DNA of 64,000 nt from Galbibacter orientalis DSM 19592. GTDB taxonomy: Bacteria; Bacteroidota; Bacteroidia; Flavobacteriales; Flavobacteriaceae. Shown here one piece after another: positions 16,416-25,766 of the stretch. The DNA lies in NCBI RefSeq assembly GCF_000260115.1, contig NZ_JH651379.1:3498240-3562239 (forward strand), written 5' to 3'. The first letter of the stretch is position 1. Each line of letters begins with the position of its first letter. Both the position numbers and the translations under genes were made by a program. The notes below the pieces were generated by a model. That model searched no databases. It saw nothing but the letters and a program-made list of their open reading frames with translations, and was not told where the DNA came from.

Positions 16416-17486
16416 TTATCTTTTATGAAGATAACTATTATTTATCAAGGTATAATCGGCTAAAACCAATGCTGCCATTGCTTCTACAATAGGTACTGCA
16501 CGAGGAACCACACAAGGGTCATGACGACCTTTTCCCTGCATTTCTACTTCTTCCCCCTTATTATCTATAGTTTTTTGAGTCTGCATTATAGTAGCTACAG
16601 GTTTAAAAGCTACTCTAAAATAAATATCCATGCCATTGCTTATACCTCCTTGAATTCCACCAGAATAGTTAGTTTTTGTAGTGCCGTCTGCATTGTATAA
16701 ATCGTTATGCTGGCTTCCCTTCATTTCGGCACCTGGAAATCCGCTTCCATATTCAAATCCTTTTACAGCATTTATGGAAAGCATTGCTTTTCCTAATTCT
16801 GCATGTAATTTATCAAATACAGGCTCTCCAAGTCCAACAGGTACATTCTGAATTACACAGGTAACTACGCCTCCAACAGTATCTCCTTCTTTTCTAATTT
16901 GCTTGATATAATTTTCCATTTTAGCAGCCAAATCTGTGTCTGGACAGCGTACAATGTTAGTTTCTGCATTAGCTAGATCAAGTTCTGTATAGGGTTTTTC
17001 TAAATGGATATTTCCTACGGAAGAAACAAAAGCATTTATTTTTACACCTTCCAACATTTGCTTGGCAACAGCACCAGCCACTACTCTACTAGCCGTTTCT
17101 CTAGCAGAACTTCTTCCGCCACCACGGTAATCTCTAAAACCATACTTTTTTTCATACACATAATCTGCATGTGAAGGTCTGTAACTATCTTTTATATGAG
17201 AATAATCGTGTGATTTCTGATTGGTATTTTCTATAATAAAACCAATTGGCGTCCCTGTTGTTTTGCCTTCAAAGATTCCAGAAAGAAAACGAACTTCATC
17301 TGGTTCTTTTCGTTGAGTTACAATGGCAGATTGCCCAGGTTTACGTCTATCGAGGTCTAATTGTATTTTGCTTAAATCTAAAGAGATGCCAGCTGGGCAT
17401 CCATCTATAACTCCGCCTAGAGCCTCTCCATGAGACTCGCCGAAAGTACTTAACTTAAAGAGGTTTCCAAAGGAATTTCCTGCCAT
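16416..17486 (-). CDS. aroC: Chorismate synthase
   Basis: A 356-residue enzyme of the shikimate pathway, converting 5-enolpyruvylshikimate-3-phosphate to chorismate with reduced FMN. It begins [20 protein letters not shown]. Signatures include [26 protein letters not shown] and [18 protein letters not shown] near the end. The frame is open to an ATG at 17531, but the ATG at 17486 is preferred because the family starts there and because a good promoter (TTTG - 18 bp - TACATTTG on the minus strand, 17503-17532) lies in between. Length is normal for the family. Monocistronic. Confidence 0.96.
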   Translation of the reverse strand: MAGNSFGNLFKLSTFGESHGEALGGVIDGCPAGISLDLSKIQLDLDRRKPGQSAIVTQRKEPDEVRFLSGIFEGKTTGTPIGFIIENTNQKSHDYSHIKDSYRPSHADYVYEKKYGFRDYRGGGRSSARETASRVVAGAVAKQMLEGVKINAFVSSVGNIHLEKPYTELDLANAETNIVRCPDTDLAAKMENYIKQIRKEGDTVGGVVTCVIQNVPVGLGEPVFDKLHAELGKAMLSINAVKGFEYGSGFPGAEMKGSQHNDLYNADGTTKTNYSGGIQGGISNGMDIYFRVAFKPVATIMQTQKTIDNKGEEVEMQGKGRHDPCVVPRAVPIVEAMAALVLADYTLINNSYLHKR

Positions 17487-17502
17487 AAAATTTTGGTTTT
17501 GA

Positions 17503-17532
17503 CAAATGTAAATCTTAAAAAAGAGAAACAAA
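17503..17532 (-). promoter_or_regulatory. Promoter of aroC
   Basis: On the minus strand TTTG (17529-17532) is followed after 18 bp by TACATTTG (17503-17510), matching the Bacteroidota -33 and -7 elements. The predicted transcript begins just before the ATG at 17486. Confidence 0.6.
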
Positions 17533-17763
17533 AATTAAATATACGTAATCATCAATTAATATTAAGATGTTAAAATATGGTGTTTCTTAACAAAGAAATC
17601 ATAAATAATTAATTATCAAGTAATACGATGATTGAATAACTTTCTTTATTTCGTAATAATCAATTGACTAGTGTAAAAACATAATAAATTCAATTGAAAA
17701 TAATTAAAACTGATTCTCCATAGAGCTCAGAAAATTATACCCTTTGGGATTAAACAGTTACGA

Positions 17764-18594
17764 TTGAGAAAAAGAAAAGTAGACGTGGTAGTAATTTCAG
17801 ATGTTCATCTTGGCACTTTTGGTTGCCATGCTGGAGAATTACTTTCTTATTTAAATAGCATATCGCCTAAAAAGCTAATTCTAAACGGAGATATAATAGA
17901 TATTTGGCAGTTTAGAAAACGTTATTTCCCTAAAAACCATCTTCAGGTAATTAAAAAGATAATCGACTTATCTACTAAAGGTACAGAAGTCTATTATATT
18001 ACTGGAAACCATGATGAAATGCTTCGTAAATTTAGTGATGTAACCATGGGGAATATCCACATTTTAGATAAGCTTATCTTAAATTTAGACGGAAAAAAGG
18101 CATGGATTTTTCATGGAGATGTATTCGATGCATCTATACAACACACCAAATGGATTGCTAAATTAGGTGGTTGGGGTTATGATCTTTTAATCTTGATTAA
18201 TCAATTTATCAATTGGATTTTAGTAGGAATGGGAAGAGAAAAATACTCCCTTTCAAAAAAAATAAAGAATAGTGTAAAAAAAGCTATTAAATACATTGCC
18301 GATTTTGAAAAAGTAGCGTCAGATTTAGCTATAGAAAATGGCTATAAATATGTTGTTTGTGGACATATTCATCAACCTCAAATGCTTCGAAAAGTCAATA
18401 AAAATGGAACTTGTTTATACTTAAACTCTGGCGATTGGATAGAGAATCTTACTTCTCTAGAATATCATAACAAACGCTGGGAGTTGTACCATTTTAATGA
18501 AGATAAATTAAGTCCTTTTTATTCTGATGAGGATATAAAAACCATGAACTACAAGGAGTTACTAGCTGCAATTACAATAACAGGTACCAAGTAA
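17764..18594 (+). CDS. UDP-2,3-diacylglucosamine diphosphatase-like metallophosphoesterase (LpxH type)
   Basis: A 276-residue calcineurin-like phosphoesterase. The metal ligands sit in SDVHLG (12-17), NGDIID (41-46), GNHDEM, HGDVF and CGHIHQP. The family contains LpxH-type hydrolases of lipid A synthesis, which cleave UDP-2,3-diacylglucosamine, and close homologues are usually annotated so in flavobacteria. No in-frame ATG exists near the 5' end. The best start is the TTG at 17764, so translation may be weak. Alternative metallophosphoesterase substrates are possible. Confidence 0.82.
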   Translation: MRKRKVDVVVISDVHLGTFGCHAGELLSYLNSISPKKLILNGDIIDIWQFRKRYFPKNHLQVIKKIIDLSTKGTEVYYITGNHDEMLRKFSDVTMGNIHILDKLILNLDGKKAWIFHGDVFDASIQHTKWIAKLGGWGYDLLILINQFINWILVGMGREKYSLSKKIKNSVKKAIKYIADFEKVASDLAIENGYKYVVCGHIHQPQMLRKVNKNGTCLYLNSGDWIENLTSLEYHNKRWELYHFNEDKLSPFYSDEDIKTMNYKELLAAITITGTK

Positions 18595-18712
18595 AATTTA
18601 TTTTTCTATATTTGAAAGCCCATTATGGGCTTTTAAAAAGAATGGTCAATACCAACCTACATAAACAAACAATAGTTTGTGAAATTTTGTATAGATGAAA
18701 AATCCTTAATAA

Positions 18713-19513
18713 ATGCTTCGGAACTCCCTTCAACTTGTTTTTCTTTCAATAATGTTCATTTCCTGTTCTAGTAGCGAATCTATTTCTGATGATTTGTTAG
18801 CTGAAATAAATAACGAAAATTACTTTCCATTAGAAAATTCTAATTATTGGGTTTATGAAGTAGACTCAGAAAAATCTGGAATTGATAGTTTATGGGTAGA
18901 AAAAGATACCTTAATTGAAGGAGAAATTCATTACCACATCAGTGCTAATAGTTCTAAAACAGGATTTATAACAAATTTATTAACGAACAGCCTTCTCCAT
19001 AAATCGAAGAATAAATTGATTTTAAATGGAGTTATTACTGATTTAATTCCGGGAATTGAAATTCCTGTTGAAAATCTAGTCTTGTTAGATCCTAAAAACC
19101 CTGTTGGGAATACTATGCATACAAGTATTGGGACTTCTTCTACAGAAAAAGAAGGTTATATTATTGAAGTAGCGCATACCATAACAACAAAAACAGAAGC
19201 TTTAATTGAAGATTATTCGCTTTTCGGTGAAGATTATAGCAATGTTATAAAGATATCGATGGTTGTTAATCTTTCTGGAGTTGTAACCACAACCGTTAAT
19301 GGTTTTGAAGTTACTGTTTCCATTTTAAAACCTAAAGATGTTATTATTTCTACACAATATTTTGCTCCTGGTATTGGCATTATTAATAATGAAACTAATG
19401 TTGATTATCAGCTTACAAACATTGAGCAATTGAGTATCCCTTTAGAAATGCCAACCAAAATTTCTGAAATAACTTCTCAGCACATTGCTAATTCTTCAAA
19501 AATAAGTGAGTGA
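18713..19513 (+). CDS. Lipoprotein of unknown function
   Basis: A 266-residue lipoprotein with signal ending FISC (Cys18) followed by serines. The mature N-terminus NYFPLENSNYWVYEVD is a recurrent opening in Bacteroidota surface lipoproteins. The rest is beta-rich with no catalytic motif seen. It starts 118 bp after the phosphoesterase and is not clearly in an operon with it. Function is not assigned. Confidence 0.7.
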   Translation: MLRNSLQLVFLSIMFISCSSSESISDDLLAEINNENYFPLENSNYWVYEVDSEKSGIDSLWVEKDTLIEGEIHYHISANSSKTGFITNLLTNSLLHKSKNKLILNGVITDLIPGIEIPVENLVLLDPKNPVGNTMHTSIGTSSTEKEGYIIEVAHTITTKTEALIEDYSLFGEDYSNVIKISMVVNLSGVVTTTVNGFEVTVSILKPKDVIISTQYFAPGIGIINNETNVDYQLTNIEQLSIPLEMPTKISEITSQHIANSSKISE

Positions 19514-19570
19514 TTGTTTAAATAGTTTTTCACTGCTTTTAAGTAGTCAACCTATGTCAGGGAAGCACAG

Positions 19571-19647
19571 GGAGTTGGGAGTCAGAAGACAGAAGTTGGA
19601 AGTTGTGAAGAAAAAACGGACTACTGAACACTTTTCTTTATATTGAA
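19571..19647. repeat. Dispersed repeat unit, copy 1
   Basis: A segment with GGGAGTCAGAAG, then GAAGAAAAAAC and CTGAACACTTTTCTTTATAT followed by TGAAAAA. The same order of blocks recurs at about 24955-25018 after the TlpA-like gene. It runs into the octamer array at its right end. Confidence 0.55.
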
Positions 19648-19720
19648 AAATTGAAAGATTGAAAAGATTGAAAGATTGAAGGATTGAAGGATTGAAGGAT
19701 TGAAGGATTGAAGGATTGTA
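19642..19720 (+). repeat. Octamer tandem array (GGATTGAA)n
   Basis: An array of the unit GGATTGAA, with five units in a row at 19681-19720 (the last imperfect). Degenerate AAGATTGAA/AAATTGAA variants precede it from 19642. It lies in a spacer, not in a gene. Reading frames across it encode only low-complexity peptides and are not genes. An array of this kind could vary in copy number by slippage. Confidence 0.8.
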
Positions 19721-19792
19721 AAAGAAAGAAGTCGGAAGTCGGAAGACCGAAGCTGGAAGCAAACAAGAATAAAGAGATGAGGATATAGATTA

Positions 19793-20091
19793 GAGCATAA
19801 AACCTCCTGACTTCGGACTTCTACCTTCAAACCTTTTTTTTCTTCAAATCATCTAATTAACTCATTCACAAATTTAAAACTTTACCCCTCTGAACCTTTG
19901 CATCTTTGCATCTTTGAGTTAAAAAATGCTTACAGCATTTAGCTTATAGCATAAAGTCTCCTGACTTCGGTCTTCTTTTTATTTCCAAATTTTCAAATTA
20001 GAACATCCACAAATTTAAAACTTTGAGCCTTTGCCCCTTTGCCTCTTTGCCTCTTTGCCCCTTTGAATTAAAAAGCTTATAGCATAAAGCC
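19793..20091 (+). repeat. Imperfect tandem repeat of ~135-150 bp
   Basis: Two diverged units, each running from AGCATAAA(A/G) and CTCCTGACTTCGG through CACAAATTTAAAACTTT to a run of CTTTGC(A/C)TCTTTG-type 9-base repeats. A third partial unit (AGCATAAAGC) follows. This fills most of the 640-bp gap between the lipoprotein and the FAD dehydrogenase. No gene was seen. Confidence 0.65.
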
Positions 20092-20092
20092 T

Positions 20093-20158
20093 TCCGACGT
20101 AGAACCCTTCAAGATACTCAGGACAGGCTCTGGGGAATAAAACCCTCAATGAGGGATT
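20093..20158 (+). repeat. Interspersed 120-bp repeat, copy C (partial)
   Basis: The right half of the 120-bp repeat, starting at the CGACGTAGA block and lacking the CTCGAGG end. Its last base is the first base of the stop codon of the FAD dehydrogenase gene. Confidence 0.8.
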
Positions 20159-23061
20159 CATAAAACAAAACTATTTAAAAGTGTAACTGGATGAATAGCA
20201 TCTCTGCCTGTTCCATCTTTTATTTGATGTCTGCAACTTGTACCATTTGCAACTATTATAACACTTTCTGCTGCTTTTCTTACAGCTGGAAATAAACGAA
20301 GCTCTCCAATAGCCATGCTTGTTTCATAATGTTCTTTTTCATATCCAAAAGAACCAGCCATACCACAACATCCAGAATTAATCATGGTTACATTAAAATT
20401 GGAAGGAAGATTTAAAATATCAAAAGTTGATTTTGTGTTGGATTGCGATTTTTGATGACAATGCGCATGATATTTTACAGTTTTCTCTTCGGAAGAAAAT
20501 TGAGAGGAAGTAATATTCCCTTTTTTTATTTCATCTGAAAGAAATTCTTCTATAATAAAACTATTCAATGCTACTTTTTTTGCAGCTTCCTTATTTTGCA
20601 CCATTCTTAAATACTCATCTCTAAAAGATAATATTGCAGAGGGCTCAATTCCAATAATAGGACAATCGGAACTTACTAAATCTTCTAACTTACTAATGTT
20701 TACATTGGCTAATTTTTGAGCTTGTTTTAAAAAACCTTTAGAAAGAAAAGAACGCCCACTTTCTCCATAAAACAGCGTTACATCATAGCCTAATTTAGTT
20801 AATAACTCAATAGCATCTTTTCCGATAGACACATCTAGATATTGAGTAAATTCATCTATATAAAGAATTATTTTTTTGTTTGCAAAAAACTCATTTTTAG
20901 ATATTTCTAGTTGTTCATCAAAATCAAAGCTTTCAATTTTAGGAAGTGTTCTTTTTGGAGCTACATTAAGTACTTTTTTTAAAATACTACCAGAAAACTT
21001 ACTATTTGTTAATAATGGAAATACACTTCCTAATTTACTTAATTGAGTGTTGTATGCAAAAGCTTTATCTCTTATTGACGGCGGATTGTCTTTATAGTAT
21101 TGATATAAAAACTCAGCCTTCAAAGTAGCAACATCTACATTACTCGGACATTCACTGCTACATGCTTTGCAGCTTACACATAAATCAAAAACCTCTTTAA
21201 GCTCCTTGTTGTTAAACTTATTTTCTTTTTCTGAAGTTGTTAAATATTCTCGTAATGCATTTGCACGAGCTCTTGTTGTATCTTTTTCGTTTTTAGTAGC
21301 GTGATAACTCGGACACATAGCGCCATTAGAAAGATGTGTTTTCCTACAATCGCCACTCCCATTACATTTTTCTGCAGCTCTCAAAATCCCTAACGAATCT
21401 GAAAAATCTAATAATGTTTCTACTTTTGGTTCTTTTCTATCCGGTTGGTAACGTAACGAAGTATCCATTGGAGCACTGTCGACAATTTTTCCTGGATTGA
21501 AAATGTTATTAGGGTCAAATGTCTTTTTAACACGCTTAAGAAGCTCATAATTTTCACTTCCTATCATTAACTCTATAAATTCAGCTCTAACCCTTCCGTC
21601 TCCATGCTCACCACTCATAGAACCGCCATATTTCTTAACTAAATGTGCAACATCTGTAGTTATTTGTCTGAAAAGCTTTACATCTCCACTTTTTTTAAGA
21701 TCCAAAATAGGTCGCAAATGAAGCTCTCCAGCGCCAGCATGCGCATAATACACCGCATTTTGATTATATCCACTCATAATTTGAGTAAATTCAGAAATAT
21801 AACTGCTTAAATCTTCAATACTTACAGCAGTATCTTCAATACAAGCAACCGCTTTTTTATCGCCTACAATATTCCCTAACAGTCCAAGTCCTGCTTTTCT
21901 TAATTCGGCAGCTTGCTCTATTTCTGTATGATATAATGAAGGATTTGCATAGCTTAACCCCTTTTTATCTAATGTTGCAATAAGTGCTTTTCGTTTTTCT
22001 TCTAATATATTCACATCATTATCTCGCAGTTCCATCATTAAAATAGCCTCAGGATCCCCTTCAATGAAAAATCGATTAGGTAATTGCGACTTATTATTCT
22101 TTGTACAATCAAGAATAACCTTATCCATCATCTCACAAGTAAAAAGGTCGTGTTGCATGGCATCGTAAACAGCGTCACAACAATCGGCTACACTTTTGTA
22201 ATGTGCGGCTACCATTACCGCATTTGTAGGCATTAACGTATCTAATTGGATTTTTATCTTTGTTGTAAAAGCCAAAGTCCCCTCACTTCCAGTAAGTAGT
22301 TTACACATATTAAATACCCCTCCGCCTTTATTAAACGGCTGTAATCTTAATAATTCATCAATTGCATACCCTGTATTTCTCCTATGAATTTCGGGTTTAG
22401 GGAAATTATCTTTTATACGTTTAGCTACTCCATCAGCAGTTAACTCTTCATAGAGATTACGATATATTTCTCCTTCTAATGTTTTAAGTTCAAGTTTCTG
22501 TTTAAATTCTTCCGCAGTTAAATTTTTAAACACTACTTCACTCCCATCACTTAAAATAGCTTCAATTTCTAAAACTTTATCACGAGTAACACCATATTTA
22601 ATAGAAGTAGTTCCACTAGAATTGTTCCCTGTCATACCTCCAATCATACATCTATTGGAAGTAGAAGTATTAGGCCCAAAAAACAAATTATAGGGCTTTA
22701 AATACAGATTTAACTCATCGCGAATAACTCCGGGCTGTACAATTACAGTTTTTTCAGCTTCATTTATATCTAAAATTTCAGTAAAATGCTTAGAAACGTC
22801 TACTACAATTCCGTCCCCAACACACTGTCCAGCAAGAGAAGTTCCAGCAGTACGCGGAATAATTGACAATTTATAATCATTACAAAAAGCAATTATTTTC
22901 TTAATATCATTTATGTTTTTTGGGTAGGCTACAGCCGTTGGCATTAAGCGATATACAGATGCATCTGTAGCATAAATAGTTTTATGTAAATCGTCGAAAA
23001 ACAGCGTTCCTTCAAGCTCTTCCATAAGAGCTTGTAAGTCATTTTTAGAATTTTTTAACAA
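20158..23061 (-). CDS. FAD-linked oxidase with Fe-S domain (YdiJ / D-2-hydroxyacid dehydrogenase type)
   Basis: A 967-residue fusion. Residues about 30-250 are a PCMH-type FAD domain with IIPRTAGTSLAGQCVGDG and GGMTGNNSSGTTSIKYG. Then comes a FAD-oxidase C-terminal domain with the HAGAGELHLRP and SGEHGDGRVR motifs. About 560-660 is a ferredoxin-like region with CNGSGDC and CVSCKACSSECPSNVDV. The C-terminal CCG-type heterodisulfide-reductase domain shows HCHQKSQ and CCGMAGSFG. This matches YdiJ-type enzymes that oxidise D-2-hydroxyglutarate or D-lactate and pass electrons onward. The stop codon touches repeat copy C. Confidence 0.9.
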   Translation of the reverse strand: MLKNSKNDLQALMEELEGTLFFDDLHKTIYATDASVYRLMPTAVAYPKNINDIKKIIAFCNDYKLSIIPRTAGTSLAGQCVGDGIVVDVSKHFTEILDINEAEKTVIVQPGVIRDELNLYLKPYNLFFGPNTSTSNRCMIGGMTGNNSSGTTSIKYGVTRDKVLEIEAILSDGSEVVFKNLTAEEFKQKLELKTLEGEIYRNLYEELTADGVAKRIKDNFPKPEIHRRNTGYAIDELLRLQPFNKGGGVFNMCKLLTGSEGTLAFTTKIKIQLDTLMPTNAVMVAAHYKSVADCCDAVYDAMQHDLFTCEMMDKVILDCTKNNKSQLPNRFFIEGDPEAILMMELRDNDVNILEEKRKALIATLDKKGLSYANPSLYHTEIEQAAELRKAGLGLLGNIVGDKKAVACIEDTAVSIEDLSSYISEFTQIMSGYNQNAVYYAHAGAGELHLRPILDLKKSGDVKLFRQITTDVAHLVKKYGGSMSGEHGDGRVRAEFIELMIGSENYELLKRVKKTFDPNNIFNPGKIVDSAPMDTSLRYQPDRKEPKVETLLDFSDSLGILRAAEKCNGSGDCRKTHLSNGAMCPSYHATKNEKDTTRARANALREYLTTSEKENKFNNKELKEVFDLCVSCKACSSECPSNVDVATLKAEFLYQYYKDNPPSIRDKAFAYNTQLSKLGSVFPLLTNSKFSGSILKKVLNVAPKRTLPKIESFDFDEQLEISKNEFFANKKIILYIDEFTQYLDVSIGKDAIELLTKLGYDVTLFYGESGRSFLSKGFLKQAQKLANVNISKLEDLVSSDCPIIGIEPSAILSFRDEYLRMVQNKEAAKKVALNSFIIEEFLSDEIKKGNITSSQFSSEEKTVKYHAHCHQKSQSNTKSTFDILNLPSNFNVTMINSGCCGMAGSFGYEKEHYETSMAIGELRLFPAVRKAAESVIIVANGTSCRHQIKDGTGRDAIHPVTLLNSFVL

Positions 23062-23121
23062 GAGTGTGTGAACTTTAAGTTAATTTAGTAACGTATATAT
23101 TACAAATCAAAAATCAAATTT

Positions 23122-23622
23122 ATGAAAAAAATAATCTTATTAAGTTTTTTAGCAATTGGATTTGCATCAACAGCCTATTCACAAGAAGTATCTAAGAATG
23201 CCTTAGGTTTAAGACTAGGTGATGGAGATGGCTTTGGAGCTGAAATATCTTATCAAAGAGGGTTAAGTGCTAACAATCGACTTGAGTTAGATTTAGGATG
23301 GAAAGACAGTAATCATTATGATGCTTTTAGGCTAACAGGTCTTTATCAATGGGTATTTCCTATTGAAGGAGATTTTAACTGGTATGTAGGTGCCGGTGGT
23401 GGACTTGGAGGTTACGATACTGATGATGATTACGATTTTGATGGGAACGACCATGACGATAGCGGGATGTTTGCATTTATAGCTGGAGATATAGGGGTTG
23501 AATACGACTTTAATTTCCCTTTATTATTATCTTTAGATTTCCGTCCAGAAATTGGATTTAATGACATTGATGACGATGATTTTGACTTTGATATTGCGCT
23601 AGGTATAAGATATCAATTCTAA
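23122..23622 (+). CDS. Small outer-membrane beta-barrel protein
   Basis: A 166-residue exported protein. The signal peptide ends STAYSQ. The mature part alternates polar and hydrophobic residues (for example YQRGLSANNRLELDLGWK and FRLTGLYQWVFPI) and ends in an aromatic GIRYQF, the usual barrel end. An exposed loop (about 105-122) is very Asp-rich (DTDDDYDFDGNDHDD), and a second acidic run (DDDDFDFD) lies near the end, suggesting divalent-cation binding. Function is unknown. It is followed by a strong terminator. Confidence 0.8.
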   Translation: MKKIILLSFLAIGFASTAYSQEVSKNALGLRLGDGDGFGAEISYQRGLSANNRLELDLGWKDSNHYDAFRLTGLYQWVFPIEGDFNWYVGAGGGLGGYDTDDDYDFDGNDHDDSGMFAFIAGDIGVEYDFNFPLLLSLDFRPEIGFNDIDDDDFDFDIALGIRYQF

Positions 23623-23643
23623 AAAAAGAATTAATACTAATAA

Positions 23644-23677
23644 AAGCCCTGAAAACATAATGTTCAGGGCTTTTTTT
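23644..23677 (+). terminator. Intrinsic terminator after the beta-barrel gene
   Basis: A 10-bp stem AAGCCCTGAA / TTCAGGGCTT followed by a run of T residues, 22 bp past the stop codon. Confidence 0.9.
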
Positions 23678-23709
23678 GTTAATTGTCTTTTAGGATTAAA
23701 ATGAAATTT

Positions 23710-23717
23710 TAACTTTG
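23710..23717 (+). promoter_or_regulatory. Candidate -7 box of the TlpA-like gene
   Basis: TAACTTTG fits the TAnnTTTG consensus, 33 bp upstream of the ATG at 23750. It lies after the previous terminator. A matching -33 element at the usual distance is weak. Confidence 0.45.
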
Positions 23718-23749
23718 TAACTGAACTAAAACTGTTTAAATAAATTTTA

Positions 23750-24859
23750 ATGAAAAAAATAGGAACTATTCTTTTATTACTTGTAGTACTTGTAGCATGT
23801 AATAAAGTTGAAAAAGACACATACAAAGTAACTGTTAGTGTTGATGGTGTTGAAGATGGAAAGCAAGTATACTTACAAAAACCTGTGGATGGGCAACGTC
23901 CAGAAGTTATAGATACAATGGAGGTTAAAGAAGGAAAGTTTGAATTTACAGGAAAAGCTGAAAGTCCGCAACTTCACTATTTATTTTTTGAAGGTGTAAG
24001 AGGTGTTTTACCAATTATACTAGAAGAAGGAGATATCCAAGTTACTGCATATAAAGACAGCTTAAACTTCTCTAAAATTGAAGGAAGTCCTTCAAATGAA
24101 GATTTCACTGCTTTTATTCAAGGATCTAAAACGATTAGAGATAAAATGTCTGACATTCAGAAAAAAGGAATGGAAGCACAACAAAGTGGTGATACTATTA
24201 CCATGAACACCTTAAAAGAAACTTTTGAAGAAGTTCAAGAAGAAGCTAGAAATTACGAAAATGACTTTGTAGATACTCATAAAGAGTCTTACATCTCTCT
24301 TTTAGTGATTCAGCAAATGATGCGTACGAAAAGTAAGACTTCAGAAGAAGTAGGAGTTTTATTTAATGACCTTTCTGAGGATATAAAAAATACTGAATTA
24401 GGAAAAACTATTTCTGAAGAACTAGGAAAGGCTAATAAACTTTCTGTTGGTGCTGTAGCTCCAGATTTTTCTGGGCCTACTCCAGACGGAGAAACAGTTT
24501 CTTTAAAAGGATCTCTTGGAAAAGTTACTGTGCTAGATTTTTGGGCTGCTTGGTGTAAACCATGTAGAGCTGAAAATCCTAATTTAGTAAAGCTTTATGC
24601 AGAATATCACGACAAAGGATTAAATGTTGTTGGGGTTTCTTTAGATAGAAAAGCAGAAGATTGGAAAAAAGCTATTGAAGACGATAACTTACCTTGGACT
24701 CATATTTCAAACCTTAAATTTTGGCAAGATCCTATAGCTCAAGAATACAACATCCGTTCAATTCCTGCTACATTTATTTTAGATGAAAACGGAAAGATAA
24801 TTGCTAAAGACCTGCGTGGTGAAGCATTGAATGAAAAAATTGCTAGCTTGTTAAATTAA
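23750..24859 (+). CDS. TlpA/ResA-like thiol-disulfide lipoprotein with DUF4369 domain
   Basis: A 369-residue lipoprotein (signal ending LVAC, Cys17). Residues about 25-120 are the DUF4369 beta domain common in Bacteroidetes thioredoxins, about 130-220 is a helical linker, and about 230-369 is an AhpC/TSA-TlpA thioredoxin fold. The redox motif is WCKPC with C269 and C272, plus the cis-Pro in SIPATFILD. It should reduce or exchange disulfides in the periplasm, possibly for cytochrome or envelope protein maturation. It stands alone between two terminators. Confidence 0.9.
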   Translation: MKKIGTILLLLVVLVACNKVEKDTYKVTVSVDGVEDGKQVYLQKPVDGQRPEVIDTMEVKEGKFEFTGKAESPQLHYLFFEGVRGVLPIILEEGDIQVTAYKDSLNFSKIEGSPSNEDFTAFIQGSKTIRDKMSDIQKKGMEAQQSGDTITMNTLKETFEEVQEEARNYENDFVDTHKESYISLLVIQQMMRTKSKTSEEVGVLFNDLSEDIKNTELGKTISEELGKANKLSVGAVAPDFSGPTPDGETVSLKGSLGKVTVLDFWAAWCKPCRAENPNLVKLYAEYHDKGLNVVGVSLDRKAEDWKKAIEDDNLPWTHISNLKFWQDPIAQEYNIRSIPATFILDENGKIIAKDLRGEALNEKIASLLN

Positions 24860-24872
24860 CAAATAGTAGAAG

Positions 24873-24916
24873 ATCAAAAAGAAAGGCTTTCCGTTTGGAA
24901 AGCCTTTCTTTTTGAT
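24873..24916. terminator. Strong intrinsic terminator (20-bp perfect stem)
   Basis: A perfect 20-bp stem (ATCAAAAAGAAAGGCTTTCC and its complement) with a GTTT loop. The A-rich left arm and T-rich right arm allow termination of the TlpA-like gene and of transcripts from the right. Confidence 0.92.
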
Positions 24917-24954
24917 TTAATTTAAAGATTGAAGGATTAAAAAATTGAAAAAGT

Positions 24955-25018
24955 CGGGAGTCAGAAGTTTATAAAGAAAAAAACTGCCAACTGAACACTT
25001 TCCTTTATATTGAAAAAT
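24955..25018. repeat. Dispersed repeat unit, copy 2
   Basis: Carries the blocks CGGGAGTCAGAAG and CTGAACACTTTCCTTTATAT seen at 19571-19647. It is preceded by AAAGATTGAAGGATT, a short version of the octamer array. It ends at the stop of the SIMPL gene. Confidence 0.5.
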
Positions 25019-25023
25019 AAAAA

Positions 25024-25713
25024 CTATTTCAAGTGAAAAGTAACATTTACTTTTGCTTCTATTACCATTTCTCCAACAGCTATAGTTTCCATATCTCCTC
25101 CTCCACTACTGTCTGCAGATTTCATCATCTCCATTCTATAAATTGGCTGTGGAGCACTTACAGAACCTGTTTCAGAAATAGTTAATGCTTTTCCAACACT
25201 TTGACCTAAAGCACTAGCATATTCTTCAGCTTTCTTTTTAGCATCTTTTATTGCTTCCATTCTTGCTTTAGAATTATGTGTTTCAATTTCCGTAGATTTA
25301 AAAGTAACACCATCAATTCTATTAATTCCAGCATTTAATAATCCTTCTGTAAATTCAGAATACTTATTTAAATCTTTCAGTAAAATAGAAATCGACTGAT
25401 TTGCTACATATTTATACTCTTTAGTTTGATAATCATAGTTTTTATTAAGGTTTACATATTCTGTTTTTACATCCCCTTCTTTAACTCCCATTGATTTGGT
25501 GTACTTTAAAACCTTGTCAATTGCTTTATCATTATCACTTTTTACTTGTTGCGCAGAAGAACCTTCGCTTTCAACTCTTACTTTTATTAAAACTTGGTCA
25601 GGAGTTACTCTTACAACTCCTTCTCCAACTACCGCTATTGAAGGGGTTATTTCTTGTGCTTGTAAACTATTCATACCTATAAATGCTGTTACTAATAAAA
25701 TTATTTTTTTCAT
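25024..25713 (-). CDS. SIMPL (DUF541) domain exported protein
   Basis: A 229-residue protein with signal peptide ending SLQAQ. The whole mature part is one SIMPL/DUF541 domain: VVGEGVVRVTPDQVLIKVRV at the front, KKAEEYASALGQSVGKALTI in the second half, and a C-terminal VEAKVNVTFHLK-like strand. Family members such as E. coli YggE are periplasmic or secreted, oligomerise, and are linked to oxidative stress or adhesion, with no defined enzyme activity. Monocistronic. Confidence 0.88.
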   Translation of the reverse strand: MKKIILLVTAFIGMNSLQAQEITPSIAVVGEGVVRVTPDQVLIKVRVESEGSSAQQVKSDNDKAIDKVLKYTKSMGVKEGDVKTEYVNLNKNYDYQTKEYKYVANQSISILLKDLNKYSEFTEGLLNAGINRIDGVTFKSTEIETHNSKARMEAIKDAKKKAEEYASALGQSVGKALTISETGSVSAPQPIYRMEMMKSADSSGGGDMETIAVGEMVIEAKVNVTFHLK

Positions 25714-25766
25714 GTTTTTTTAAATTTTAAATTTCTTTTGATTCTATATACAAACAGAATGCCAAA

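Noticed and set aside
17487-17531. Fifteen extra N-terminal residues of chorismate synthase
   Set aside because: The extension overlaps a good promoter (TTTG-N18-TACATTTG) and the family begins at MAGNSFG.
19681-19720. Possible CRISPR-like short repeats
   Set aside because: Units are 8 bp with no spacers, so this is a microsatellite.
19547-19830. Overlapping minus-strand frames rich in SFNPSILQ repeats
   Set aside because: They simply translate the GGATTGAA octamer array and surrounding low-complexity DNA.
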